The position numbers and the translations under genes were made by a program. From PALSA-1004 sp046596405 (GTDB lineage: Bacteria; Pseudomonadota; Gammaproteobacteria; Burkholderiales; SG8-41): a stretch of DNA of 17,671 nt. Shown one piece after another: positions 6,838 through 13,963 of the stretch. The stretch lies in NCBI GenBank assembly GCA_046596405.1, contig JBKJMN010000181.1:1-17671 (forward strand), in the 5' to 3' direction. Under the pieces are notes generated by a model. The model ran no database searches. It saw only the letters and a program-made list of their open reading frames with translations, and was not told the DNA's origin. Within the stretch, counting starts at the first letter, position 1, and each line of letters begins with the position of its first letter.

Positions 6838-8046
6838 CTAAACCACTTTATCGCGTCTTAACGCCGCGATCTTCGCGTCATCCAGGCCGAGCTCGCCTTT
6901 CAGGATTTCATCGGCATGCTGGCTGAGCGTCGGGGGCGCGCGGCGCACGGAGGTCGGCGTCCCGTTGAGCTTGTACGGCGTACCGAGCATCTTAAGCGCA
7001 CCTATGGTCGCATGCTCGGCGCTGGTGATCATGTTGCGCGCTTCTGTCTGCGGATCGTCAAGCGCCTGCTTGACCGAATTGATTTTTCCGCACGGCACGC
7101 CGGCCGCCTGTAGCTTCTCTATCCACGCATCCGCGGTGTCCTGCTTCAGCGCCGCCGCGACCATGCCGTCGACCATTTCGCGGTGTGCGACGCGGTCGCG
7201 GTTCTGGATGAAGCGTTTGTCCTGTCCCCATTCGGGATGTCCGAGCGCCACTGCACATTTCGCGAACTGCGAATCGTTGCCGACCGCGAGTGCGAGCATG
7301 CCGTCGCTGGTTGGGAAAGTCGTATATGGCACTATGCTTGGATGCCCGTTGCCGAAACGTCCGCCATCCTTGCCGGCGGTCAGGTAGTTCGACGCGACGT
7401 TCACCAACATCGCGAGCGACGATTCATATAGCGATACTTCGACTTTTTGGCCGCGCCCGGTGCGATGCCGCGCATTCAATGCAGCGAGCACCGCGTTTGA
7501 CGCGAGCAGGCCGGTGCAAAAATCCACCAGCGCCACGCCATGCTTGGTCGGTGTGCCGCCCTGCGGCCCGGTGATGCTCATAAGCCCCGATTCTGCCTGA
7601 AGGATAAAGTCGTAACCCGGCTGCGCGGCTTTTGGTCCGGTCGGGCCGTAGCCGGTGATCGAGCAGCGCACGAGTTGCGGCGCATGCTCTTCGAACCACG
7701 CATCGGTGAAACCCCATTTGGCGAGCGTGCCGAACTTGAAATTGTCGATCAGCACATCGCTCTTTTTGATCAGTGCGGCGAGCACTTCCTGCCCGTCCTT
7801 GACCGCCATGTTGAGCGCGAGCGAGCGCTTGTTGCGGTTTAGTCCCAGGAAGTACGCGGCCTCGCCTTCGATGAACGGCGGCCCCCAGGTGCGCGTGTCA
7901 TCGCCGTTGGGCGGCTCGATCTTGATCACGTCGGCGCCCATGTCGCCGAGCATCATGCCGCACAGCGGTCCGGCGAGGATGCGCGTCAGATCGAGCACGC
8001 GCACGCCGTCAAGCGCGCCGGGAACTATGGTTTGTTCAGGATTCAT
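6838..8046 (-). CDS. Class III (CaiB/BaiF, formyl-CoA transferase-like) CoA-transferase
   Basis: A 402-residue cytoplasmic enzyme at full family length. The N-terminus has the usual LDGVRVLDLTRILAGPLCG motif, then GDMGADVIKIEPP and FLGLNRNKRSLALN. The probable catalytic Asp is residue 175 in GVALVDFCTGLLAS, which forms the acyl-anhydride intermediate in this family. The enzyme moves CoA from a donor thioester to a free carboxylic acid, so it probably activates the substrate of this gene set. Family members act on oxalate, carnitine, mesaconate, succinyl/benzylsuccinate and other acids, and the substrate cannot be told here. It is 159 bases after the enoyl-CoA hydratase gene, with a repeat element filling the gap, and 49 bases before the epimerase-like gene. 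There is no ribosome site; GATAAT lies 7 bp before the ATG. Confidence 0.95.
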   Translation of the reverse strand: MNPEQTIVPGALDGVRVLDLTRILAGPLCGMMLGDMGADVIKIEPPNGDDTRTWGPPFIEGEAAYFLGLNRNKRSLALNMAVKDGQEVLAALIKKSDVLIDNFKFGTLAKWGFTDAWFEEHAPQLVRCSITGYGPTGPKAAQPGYDFILQAESGLMSITGPQGGTPTKHGVALVDFCTGLLASNAVLAALNARHRTGRGQKVEVSLYESSLAMLVNVASNYLTAGKDGGRFGNGHPSIVPYTTFPTSDGMLALAVGNDSQFAKCAVALGHPEWGQDKRFIQNRDRVAHREMVDGMVAAALKQDTADAWIEKLQAAGVPCGKINSVKQALDDPQTEARNMITSAEHATIGALKMLGTPYKLNGTPTSVRRAPPTLSQHADEILKGELGLDDAKIAALRRDKVV

Positions 8047-8053
8047 ACAATAA

Positions 8054-8059
8054 ATTATC
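8054..8059 (-). promoter_or_regulatory. -10-like box close to the CoA-transferase start codon
   Basis: The minus strand reads GATAAT, five of six matches to the -10 consensus, 7 bp before the ATG at 8046 and directly beside the arm of the repeat element. There is no Shine-Dalgarno. A leaderless transcript starting at or next to the ATG would fit. No strong -35 box. Confidence 0.35.
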
Positions 8060-8199
8060 AGCCGCAGATAAACGCAGATAAACGCGGATGAAAACCAGGC
8101 CGATCAATCTCCAAGTGGAAAACAAGATGCCGATCTCGTGAATCACTGCAAGCAAAATTACACTGAAACATCTGCGTTTATCCGCGTTTATCTGCGGCT
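8060..8199. repeat. Inverted pair of 31-bp repeat arms (REPIN-like element), copy A
   Basis: Left arm 8060-8090 and right arm 8169-8199 are reverse complements with two mismatches, separated by 78 bases of lower-GC sequence. Each arm starts AGCCGCAG and is made of about three 10-bp units (AGATAAACGC). The same arm occurs at 13776-13805, 14959-14988 and 15060-15090. The sequence between the arms is not shared with the copy at 14959-15090, so the arms are the conserved part, like paired REP sequences. It fills the gap between the hydratase and CoA-transferase genes. Confidence 0.85.
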
Positions 8200-8205
8200 C
8201 AAGAA

Positions 8206-9132
8206 CTACTTGCGCTTTTTCCGCATGTAAGGCGGCTCGTTGAGGTTCTTTTCGCAGCCGTCGAGATAACGCACCATCTCGCGCTTGTCGCGCACGCGGA
8301 ACTGGTTGAAATTGGGCTTGCGGCCGGCGAGGAACGCGTCCATGCCCTCATTCGCCTCGGGCGAACCCCAGACGTGCGCAAGCAGCTCCATCCCCTGCTG
8401 CCACGATGCATATAGCGCATCGGAAGCGGAATTGAGCGAGCGCTTGGTCATGCGGATCGTCAACGCGCTGTGGCCTTTCATCGTGGTGCACCACTTCAGC
8501 GTTTCCTTCACCAGGTCCTTCTGCGGCACGCATTTATTGATGAGGCCGACTTCGACCGCTTCCTTCGCGGTGAAGCGCCGCGCGCAGAAAATCATTTCGC
8601 GCGCGAGCCGCTCGCCGAGGATCAGCGGCAGGTATTGGGTCGCGCCGACCGTCGGACACGCGCCGACTTTCGCGCCGGTCTGGCCGAGCACCGCGTTTTC
8701 GGAGGCGATCACCACGTCGCACCAGAGTGCGAGTTCGTGGCCGCCGCCCATGCACCAGCCGTTGACCATCGCGATCACCGGAATCGGCAGGCCGCGGATC
8801 GTCATTGCCAGCCCGAGCATGCGGTCGTTCCACATGTAGGCGTTGGTAAAATTGAGCCGCTTCATGGCGAAAAAATCGCCGCCCGCCGAGAAAGATTTGT
8901 CGCCCGCGCCGGTCACGACCGCGCACACGATCGTCGGGTCTTCGCGCGTCGATTTCAATGCATCGATCATCTCGTCGAGCGTCTGCTCGCGGAATGAGTT
9001 CAGCACGCGCGGCCGGTTGATCGTCACCCACGCGACATGGTCCTTCACTTCATACAGGATGTCCGCGTATTTTTGTCCAGACTTACGGGTGCTTTTGGCG
9101 ACCTTTGCGGCCTTGCTGCGGCTGACTGCCAT
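8206..9132 (-). CDS. Enoyl-CoA hydratase/isomerase family protein, BadI/MenB-like
   Basis: A 308-residue crotonase-fold enzyme. A basic, Lys/Arg-rich extension (~1-20) precedes the domain, which opens with YADILYEVKDHVAWVTINRP, close to 2-ketocyclohexanecarboxyl-CoA hydrolase (BadI) and to 1,4-dihydroxy-2-naphthoyl-CoA synthase (MenB). Oxyanion-hole segments are FSAGGD (81-86) and MGGGHELAL (128-136). GQTGAKVG (150-157) is the MenB/BadI-type active-site loop. The usual REMIFCARRFTAKEA and GLINKCVP follow. Possible reactions are ring closure or opening of a cyclic beta-keto acyl-CoA, or plain hydration; sequence alone does not decide. It is the first gene of the minus-strand set, divergent from a Bug binding protein. 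ATG preceded by a purine-rich GGAGAAGAGAG. The C-terminus is very basic (RKKRK). Confidence 0.92.
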   Translation of the reverse strand: MAVSRSKAAKVAKSTRKSGQKYADILYEVKDHVAWVTINRPRVLNSFREQTLDEMIDALKSTREDPTIVCAVVTGAGDKSFSAGGDFFAMKRLNFTNAYMWNDRMLGLAMTIRGLPIPVIAMVNGWCMGGGHELALWCDVVIASENAVLGQTGAKVGACPTVGATQYLPLILGERLAREMIFCARRFTAKEAVEVGLINKCVPQKDLVKETLKWCTTMKGHSALTIRMTKRSLNSASDALYASWQQGMELLAHVWGSPEANEGMDAFLAGRKPNFNQFRVRDKREMVRYLDGCEKNLNEPPYMRKKRK

Positions 9133-9186
9133 GACTCTCTTCTCCGGATTCGGTGATTTTTATGAAAGGCGGGAAATACCGGCGCA

Positions 9187-9195
9187 ATTTTACCA
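9187..9195 (-). promoter_or_regulatory. Extended -10 promoter for the hydratase gene set
   Basis: The minus strand reads TGGTAAAAT, an extended -10 element (TGN plus TAAAAT, five of six). The transcript would start near 9180, giving a leader of about 48 bases to the ATG at 9132. The -35 region is poor, as is common with extended -10 promoters. Confidence 0.4.
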
Positions 9196-9231
9196 GAGTG
9201 CGGCAGGGTCACGGCGGCTGGCAACCATCGA

Positions 9232-9261
9232 TTGACAGCACTCGCACGAGTCAACTATCTT
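9232..9261 (+). promoter_or_regulatory. Sigma70-type promoter with a palindrome in its spacer
   Basis: A perfect TTGACA (9232-9237) is followed after 18 bp by TATCTT (9256-9261). The 12-bp palindrome ACTCG-CA-CGAGT (9240-9251) lies between the two boxes, where a bound repressor would block RNA polymerase. The promoter drives the Bug protein gene at 9319 with a leader of about 50 bases. Its TTG is in frame with that gene and could be mistaken for its start codon. Confidence 0.6.
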
Positions 9262-9318
9262 CGCAGGCTGCGCGCGCGCGCAACCATTCTTAGGGCGACC
9301 GCGCAGTCGAGGAGGTTC

Positions 9319-10293
9319 GTGAAAAATACAATCCACTGCTGGCTCGCGGTTGTTGCGATTTCGGCTTGCGCCGGCGCGTTCAACGCCTGCGCGCAGCCTT
9401 ATCCGGCGAAAACCGTCCGGATCATCGTCCCCTTCGCACCCGGCGGGCCGACTGACATTCAGGCGCGCTGGGCCGGGCAGCAACTGAATGCGGCGCTCGG
9501 CCAGGCGTTCATCATCGACAACCGCGGCGGCGCGGGAGGCATGCCTGGCACCGAAGCGGTCGTCAAAAGCGCGCCGGACGGCTACACGCTGCTCGCCGGC
9601 AATCCAGGGCCGTTGACCGTTGCGCCGTCGGCACGCGCGCAGATGCCCTACGACACCCTGCGGGATCTGGCGCCTATTATGCTGATCGCGCGCAGCGCGA
9701 GCTGCGTCGCCATCCATCCGAGTGTGCCCGTCAAAGGCGTGAAGGAATTCACCGCGTTTGCCAAGGCGCGCCCCGGCAAAATCAATTACGGCTCGCCCGG
9801 CGTCGGCACCGTCGGCCATTTCGCCACCGAGCTTTTCGCGACGCAAGCCGGCATCAAATTGAACCACGTGCCGTACAAAGGTGCGGCGCTATACACCATC
9901 GATCTCATTGCCGGGCATATCGAACTTGCCATAGTCCAGTTTGCGGGCTGCGCGCCGCTGCTGAAAGAAGGCAAGCTGCGCGCGATCGGCGCCACGTCGC
10001 AGAAGCGCACGCCGCTGCTGCCCGACCTGCCGACGATTGCCGAACAGGGCATGCCCGGCTACTCGAGCTACAACTGGAACGGCATGCTTGCGCCGGCGGC
10101 CACGCCCAAAGCAATCATCACGCGCATCCACGAAATCCTCGCCAGGCAGCTTGCAACGCCCGAGAACCAGCAGTTGTTCATCGGCCAGGGCCACGAACCC
10201 GGCGGCGATACGCCAGAGGAATATGCCGCGTTCATTCGCGCGGAAATCGAAAAGTGGTCGAAGGTCGCAAAAGCCGCCAATATCCGCGAATGA
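9319..10293 (+). CDS. Bug-family tripartite tricarboxylate periplasmic binding protein (first copy)
   Basis: A 324-residue secreted binding protein. A signal peptide (~1-25, ending ACA before QPYP) precedes the mature protein. Family marks: YPAKTVRIIVPFAPGGPTD (28-46), RGGAGGMPGTEAV, SAPDGYTLLAG, INYGSPGVGTVGH, NHVPYKGAA, TPLLPDLPTIAEQG. Bug proteins trap small carboxylates between two lobes for TctAB-type carriers or for sensing; no carrier genes lie in the window. I chose GTG 9319 because AGGAGG stands just before it (three bases, rather close) and because upstream frame codons fall inside the promoter. It starts a plus-strand pair with the hydrolase 54 bases downstream, and faces the hydratase gene set across a shared 186-bp control region. 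Confidence 0.93.
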   Translation: MKNTIHCWLAVVAISACAGAFNACAQPYPAKTVRIIVPFAPGGPTDIQARWAGQQLNAALGQAFIIDNRGGAGGMPGTEAVVKSAPDGYTLLAGNPGPLTVAPSARAQMPYDTLRDLAPIMLIARSASCVAIHPSVPVKGVKEFTAFAKARPGKINYGSPGVGTVGHFATELFATQAGIKLNHVPYKGAALYTIDLIAGHIELAIVQFAGCAPLLKEGKLRAIGATSQKRTPLLPDLPTIAEQGMPGYSSYNWNGMLAPAATPKAIITRIHEILARQLATPENQQLFIGQGHEPGGDTPEEYAAFIRAEIEKWSKVAKAANIRE

Positions 10294-10347
10294 TCTACGC
10301 CGTAACCCGCATCCCGAATCCTGACTCTCCGAAAGAAAGACTCTGCC

Positions 10348-11523
10348 ATGGCTGACAAGAAAGATCCTCCCTATTTCATGTACTTTCCCGGCAATTACCG
10401 CTGGTCGGCCGGGTTCATCAACATGCTGAGCTCGGCGCCGTACGGCGGATCGGAAATCGGCGAGCTGCACAAAATCGGCACGATGCTCAAAGGCAAGGCG
10501 CCGGAAGACGACGAAGCCTGGTTCGATGCTTGCGTGAAAGTGGCCGACGGCGTGCGCGCGCATGCGCAGAAGTTCGACCAGGGCCAGCACCGGTTTTCCG
10601 CCGCGCATGCCTATCTGCGCGCGTGCAACTACTACCAGATGGCGGAACGCTTCCGCACGCCCAAGGACAAAAAGGCGCTCGACGCCTTTCAGGCAGGCAT
10701 CGATTGCTTTCACCGCCACGCCGAACTGACCGATGTGAAAATCGAAATCGTCGAAGTGCCGTTCAAGGACGGCAGCCTGCCCGGCTATTTCGTGCATGCG
10801 CAAAACACGGTCGCCGAGCGCAAACCGTGCGTCGTCTTCTTCGACGGCCTCGACGTGACCAAAGAGATCCAGTACATGCGCGGCGTGCCCGATCTGATCA
10901 AGCGCGGCATTTCAGTGCTGGTAATGGACGGCCCCGGGACCGGCGAAGCAATCCGCTTTCGCAACCACTTCCTGCGCTACGACTACGAAGTCGCCGGCAG
11001 CGCGTGCCTCGATTTCCTCGAAAAACGCGCCGACGTCGATGCGCAGAAAGTCGGCATCGTTGCGATCAGTCTGGGCGGCTACTACTCGCCGCGCTGCGCC
11101 GCGATGGATCCGCGTTACGCGGCGTGCATCGCGTGGGGTGCGCAGTGGGACTATCACCAAACCTGGAAAAAGCGCATCGACGCGCAGTTCAAGACGTCCT
11201 TGTCCGTGCCCGGCCATCACATCACATGGATTCTCGGTGTGGATACACTGGATGCCGCTTTAAAAGCGCTGGAACCGTTCAAGCTCGACGGCGTGATGCA
11301 GAAAATGCGCTGCCCGTTCCTGCTCGTGCACGGCGCGGAAGACGAGCAAATCCCGCTGGCCGACGCGCAGAAGCAGTTCGATGCCTGCGGCTCCAAGGAC
11401 AAGACGTTTCGAATCTATACCGCGGAGGAAGGTGGCTCGCAGCATTGTCAGCGAGACTACCTGACGCTGGTGGTGGCCGACATGTGGAACTGGTTTGAAG
11501 ACAAGCTGGTGAACGGCAGATAA
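10348..11523 (+). CDS. Alpha/beta hydrolase, 2,6-dihydroxypseudooxynicotine hydrolase-like (first copy)
   Basis: A 391-residue cytoplasmic hydrolase with an N-terminal helical region (~1-125) followed by the alpha/beta core. Probable triad: nucleophile Ser241 in AISLGGYYSP, acid Asp332 in VHGAEDEQIP, base His366 in GGSQHCQRD. The core also has FFDGLDVTKE (the oxyanion/HG-type turn) and VMDGPGTGEA. The length and helical N-terminal part match the family of carbon-carbon bond hydrolases and FrsA/DUF1100-like esterases, not short lipases. Substrate unknown; the paired binding protein suggests that an imported acid or its product is processed. A second hydrolase of the same type is encoded on the other strand at 11644-12804. 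ATG 10348 has only a weak GAAAGA upstream. Confidence 0.9.
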   Translation: MADKKDPPYFMYFPGNYRWSAGFINMLSSAPYGGSEIGELHKIGTMLKGKAPEDDEAWFDACVKVADGVRAHAQKFDQGQHRFSAAHAYLRACNYYQMAERFRTPKDKKALDAFQAGIDCFHRHAELTDVKIEIVEVPFKDGSLPGYFVHAQNTVAERKPCVVFFDGLDVTKEIQYMRGVPDLIKRGISVLVMDGPGTGEAIRFRNHFLRYDYEVAGSACLDFLEKRADVDAQKVGIVAISLGGYYSPRCAAMDPRYAACIAWGAQWDYHQTWKKRIDAQFKTSLSVPGHHITWILGVDTLDAALKALEPFKLDGVMQKMRCPFLLVHGAEDEQIPLADAQKQFDACGSKDKTFRIYTAEEGGSQHCQRDYLTLVVADMWNWFEDKLVNGR

Positions 11524-11534
11524 GCGCAGCGGCG

Positions 11535-11681
11535 ATGGCGTGCTGGCTGCGGCGCTGTCACGAATGCAATTTCCCGCTCGGGAGCAAAGACTTGTTCTGC
11601 CCGCGCTGCGGGGTCAAGCTGCGCCGCGAGAAATTGCGCGCGTTTAAAGATTGTCGGCGAGCCAGTCCGCCACGTAGTTAG
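11535..11681 (+). CDS. Small zinc-ribbon protein, 48 residues
   Basis: A short frame starting 11 bases after the hydrolase stop codon. It encodes CHEC at 8-11 and CPRCG at 22-26, two CxxC knuckles ten residues apart, as in rubredoxin-like/zinc-ribbon proteins, followed by a basic stretch KLRREKLR. The last 38 bases overlap the 3' end of the converging hydrolase gene on the other strand. No strong ribosome site is visible; translation could be coupled to the hydrolase. Four well-placed cysteines in so short a frame are unlikely by chance, but expression is unproven and it could be a remnant of a longer zinc-ribbon protein. Confidence 0.5.
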   Translation: MACWLRRCHECNFPLGSKDLFCPRCGVKLRREKLRAFKDCRRASPPRS

Positions 11682-12804
11682 ATCCGAGCACGCGATTGTC
11701 GCCCTGCACGTGCTCGCTGCCGCCCTCGTCCGCGGTGAATATCTTGATCGACTTGTTTTTGGAGCCGACCGCGTCGTAGAGCAACTGCGCGTAAGCGGCC
11801 GGCACGATAGTGTCGTGTTCGCCGTGCGTGACCAGAAACGGGCAAGTGATTTGTTCGGTGACGCCGGCGAGGTTGTATTGCTTCAGTTTTGCCATCGCAG
11901 CGTCCATGTCCGGCACGCCGAGCACCCACATCAGGTGAAAGTACGGTGCCGAGACCTTGGTGCCGCCCGCTTCGATCTCCTGGCGGCGGCGTATCCATGA
12001 TGCGTGATAATCGAAATGCCCGCCCCAAGCGACGCATGCCGCGTAGCGCTGCTCGAAGGCGGCGACGCGCGGCGCGTAATAGCCGCCCATGCTGATACCC
12101 ATGATCGCCACGCGTTGCGGATCGACGTCGGGCCGCTTCGTCACGCATTCATACGCGGCGGTACCGGCGACTTCGTAATCGTAGCGGCTCGGAATGTTGT
12201 GCAGGCGTAAAGATTCGCCCTGCCCGGGCCCGTCGACCGCAAGCAGATTGATGCCGCGCGCCGCCAGCTCGACGCCGCCGTAAATCACGCCGACTTCCTT
12301 GGTGCCATCGAGGCCGTTGAAGAACACCACCGTGGGCGCGCGGCCTTGCGCGTTCGGCGCTTTCATGAACCACGCGGGCAGCATCTTACCCTCGTAAGGA
12401 ATTTCGACCCGCTCGATGTTCGGATAGCGGCGTTTGATGCCTTCGCCGAAACACTGGAGGCTTTTGCGATAAACCGCGAGCTTCTTGTCGCCCAGATGCA
12501 GGAAGCGCTCGCCGTAGCCGTAATACGTCCACGCATGCAGGTAATAGGTGCCGGCCGTCAGCTGATGGTTTTTCGCGGCCGCGTCCACCGCGCGCTGCTC
12601 CATCTTCGCCGCCATCTTCGACCACTCGTCGCACCACGCCTCGTTGTCGCCTTCGCGGCCCTTGAGGCGCTGGCCGACCTGATCGATCTCGCCCATCGCT
12701 GCCGCGCCATACGGAATCATTTCGATCGCCGACATAAAACCCTGCGACCACATGAAGCTCTTGGGGAAGTACTGGAACCAATGTTCGTACCGTTCCTGCG
12801 TCAC
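11644..12804 (-). CDS. Alpha/beta hydrolase, 2,6-dihydroxypseudooxynicotine hydrolase-like (second copy)
   Basis: A 386-residue paralogue of the hydrolase at 10348-11523, encoded on the opposite strand. The two align along the whole length: W(S)xGF near the N-terminus, RYDYEVAG, GISMGGYYAPR with Ser238, RYAACVAWG, LGVPDMDAA, ITCPFLVTHGEHD with Asp331 and EGGSEHVQGD with His365. All triad residues are present. Divergence is large enough for a different substrate. It follows a Bug binding protein gene by 42 bases, mirroring the other copy. The start is GTG at 12804, with GAGGAG six bases upstream; that ribosome site is part of a short GGATTGAGGA-type repeat. Confidence 0.9.
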   Translation of the reverse strand: MTQERYEHWFQYFPKSFMWSQGFMSAIEMIPYGAAAMGEIDQVGQRLKGREGDNEAWCDEWSKMAAKMEQRAVDAAAKNHQLTAGTYYLHAWTYYGYGERFLHLGDKKLAVYRKSLQCFGEGIKRRYPNIERVEIPYEGKMLPAWFMKAPNAQGRAPTVVFFNGLDGTKEVGVIYGGVELAARGINLLAVDGPGQGESLRLHNIPSRYDYEVAGTAAYECVTKRPDVDPQRVAIMGISMGGYYAPRVAAFEQRYAACVAWGGHFDYHASWIRRRQEIEAGGTKVSAPYFHLMWVLGVPDMDAAMAKLKQYNLAGVTEQITCPFLVTHGEHDTIVPAAYAQLLYDAVGSKNKSIKIFTADEGGSEHVQGDNRVLGSNYVADWLADNL

Positions 12805-12810
12805 GCCGCG

Positions 12811-12844
12811 CTCCTCAATCCTCAGTCCTCGATCCGCAATCCTG
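12811..12844 (-). repeat. Degenerate short repeats carrying the hydrolase ribosome site
   Basis: On the minus strand the 42-base gap between the second Bug gene and its hydrolase is made of imperfect GGATTGAGGA-like units. The last unit supplies the GAGGAG Shine-Dalgarno of the GTG start at 12804. Such short intergenic repeats are widespread; here one may have been used for translation. Confidence 0.4.
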
Positions 12845-12846
12845 CT

Positions 12847-13812
12847 TTATTCCGCTTTTATTCCGGCATCCTTGATGAGCTTGCCGTAGCGCTCATAGTC
12901 ACCACGCAACCGCGCAGCCGCCTGGTCGAGCGTAGTCAGCGCGATATCCATTCCCTGGCGCGCCCACAGTTCCTGCATTTCCGGCATCCCTAGCGCTTTG
13001 AGGATCGCGGCATTGAGCTTGACCAGCGCGTCGCGCGGCGTATTCGCCGGCGCGAGGATTACGTGACCGCCGCTCATCTCGTAGCCGCGCAAGGCGGATT
13101 CAGCGACTGTCGGCACGTTCGGCAACAGCGGATCGCGACGCTCGCCGGTCACCGCGAGCGCGCGCAGCCGGCCCGCTTCGATCTGCTGGCGCACGACCGC
13201 GAGCGAATAAAACATGAAGTCGAGGCGTCCACCCATCATGTCGGTCACCGCGGGCGGGCCGCCTTTATACGGCACATGCACGATGTCGATCTTCGCCATT
13301 AGGCGGAAGAGCTCGCCGGCGAGATGGAACGCGCTGCCGACCCCTGAAGAGCCATAGGTCAATGTACCGGGCTTCGCTTTGGCGAGCGCGATGAGTTCAT
13401 TGACGTTTTTGGCGGGCACCGACGGATGCGTGATCAAAACATAAGAGAAGTGGTTGATTTGCGCGACACTCACGAAATCGCGCAGCGGATCGAACGGCAC
13501 GCGGCTCAAATGCGGCGTGCTCGTGATCGCGGAACTCGGTGTGCCGAGCAGCGTATAGCCGTCGGGCGCGGCCTTCGCCACGAGTTCGGATGCGATGACG
13601 CCGGTCGCGCCCGCGCGGTTGTCGACGATGAACTGCTGACCGAGCGTCTCGGACAGGCGCTGCGCCAGCGGCCGCACCAGCACGTCCACCGTGCTGCCGG
13701 CGGGAAAACCCATGATTATTCGCACCGGTTTTGAAGGGAAGGTCTGCGCTTGCGCGCTTGCAACCAGAGCAATGTAGCCGCAGATAAACGCAGATGAACG
13801 CAGATACTTCAT
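12847..13812 (-). CDS. Bug-family tripartite tricarboxylate periplasmic binding protein (second copy)
   Basis: A 321-residue secreted binding protein. The signal peptide is residues 1-22 (AQA before QTFP). Family marks: FPSKPVRIIMGFPAGSTVD (25-43), NRAGATGVIASE, AAPDGYTLLGTPS, LTYGSSGVGSAFH, VHVPYKGGPPA, DPLLPNVPTVAES. GFPAGSTVD differs from the usual FxPGGxxD loop, so the ligand pocket may differ. It precedes the second alpha/beta hydrolase by 42 bases and is probably co-transcribed with it. Codons 3-13 of the signal peptide (including SAFICG) come from a dispersed repeat arm at 13776-13805. No Shine-Dalgarno stands before the ATG; CATAAC lies 8 bp upstream, a weak -10 match. Confidence 0.93.
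   Translation of the reverse strand: MKYLRSSAFICGYIALVASAQAQTFPSKPVRIIMGFPAGSTVDVLVRPLAQRLSETLGQQFIVDNRAGATGVIASELVAKAAPDGYTLLGTPSSAITSTPHLSRVPFDPLRDFVSVAQINHFSYVLITHPSVPAKNVNELIALAKAKPGTLTYGSSGVGSAFHLAGELFRLMAKIDIVHVPYKGGPPAVTDMMGGRLDFMFYSLAVVRQQIEAGRLRALAVTGERRDPLLPNVPTVAESALRGYEMSGGHVILAPANTPRDALVKLNAAILKALGMPEMQELWARQGMDIALTTLDQAAARLRGDYERYGKLIKDAGIKAE
13776..13805 (-). repeat. Single repeat arm inside a signal-peptide coding region, copy B
   Basis: Thirty bases match the arms of the inverted elements at 8060-8199 and 14959-15090, beginning AGCCGCAG on the plus strand and containing AGATAAACGC. No partner arm is seen nearby. On the minus strand it is translated within the Bug gene that starts at 13812. 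Confidence 0.85.
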
Positions 13813-13926
13813 GCTGGATCGTTATGAGTGCGGACGGCGCCGCGGGCGTTCGATGATCGCACAAGCGCGCAGCATCTTCAACGCGCGCATCGCCAGCGTG
13901 CGCTCATGCACGCAAGCGTGCGCCGC

Positions 13927-13955
13927 TTCATTCGCGGTCGCGTTGATGTGATAAT
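13927..13955 (+). promoter_or_regulatory. Extended -10 promoter close to the OCD-family start codon
   Basis: GATAAT (13950-13955) is preceded by TGT (13947-13949), giving an extended -10, and by a weak TTCATT (13927-13932) at 17 bp. Only 8 bp separate the -10 from the ATG at 13964, and there is no Shine-Dalgarno, so the message is probably leaderless or nearly so. Confidence 0.45.
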
Positions 13956-13963
13956 CACGCGCG

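Noticed and set aside
8060..8199. CRISPR array, suggested by repeated 30-bp arms
   Set aside because: There are only two arms in opposite orientation and no direct repeats with regular spacers; no cas genes are present.
9232..9318. First Bug protein starting at TTG 9232
   Set aside because: That TTG is part of the TTGACA promoter box and the extra 29 residues are Arg-rich and would spoil the signal peptide. GTG 9319 has AGGAGG just upstream.
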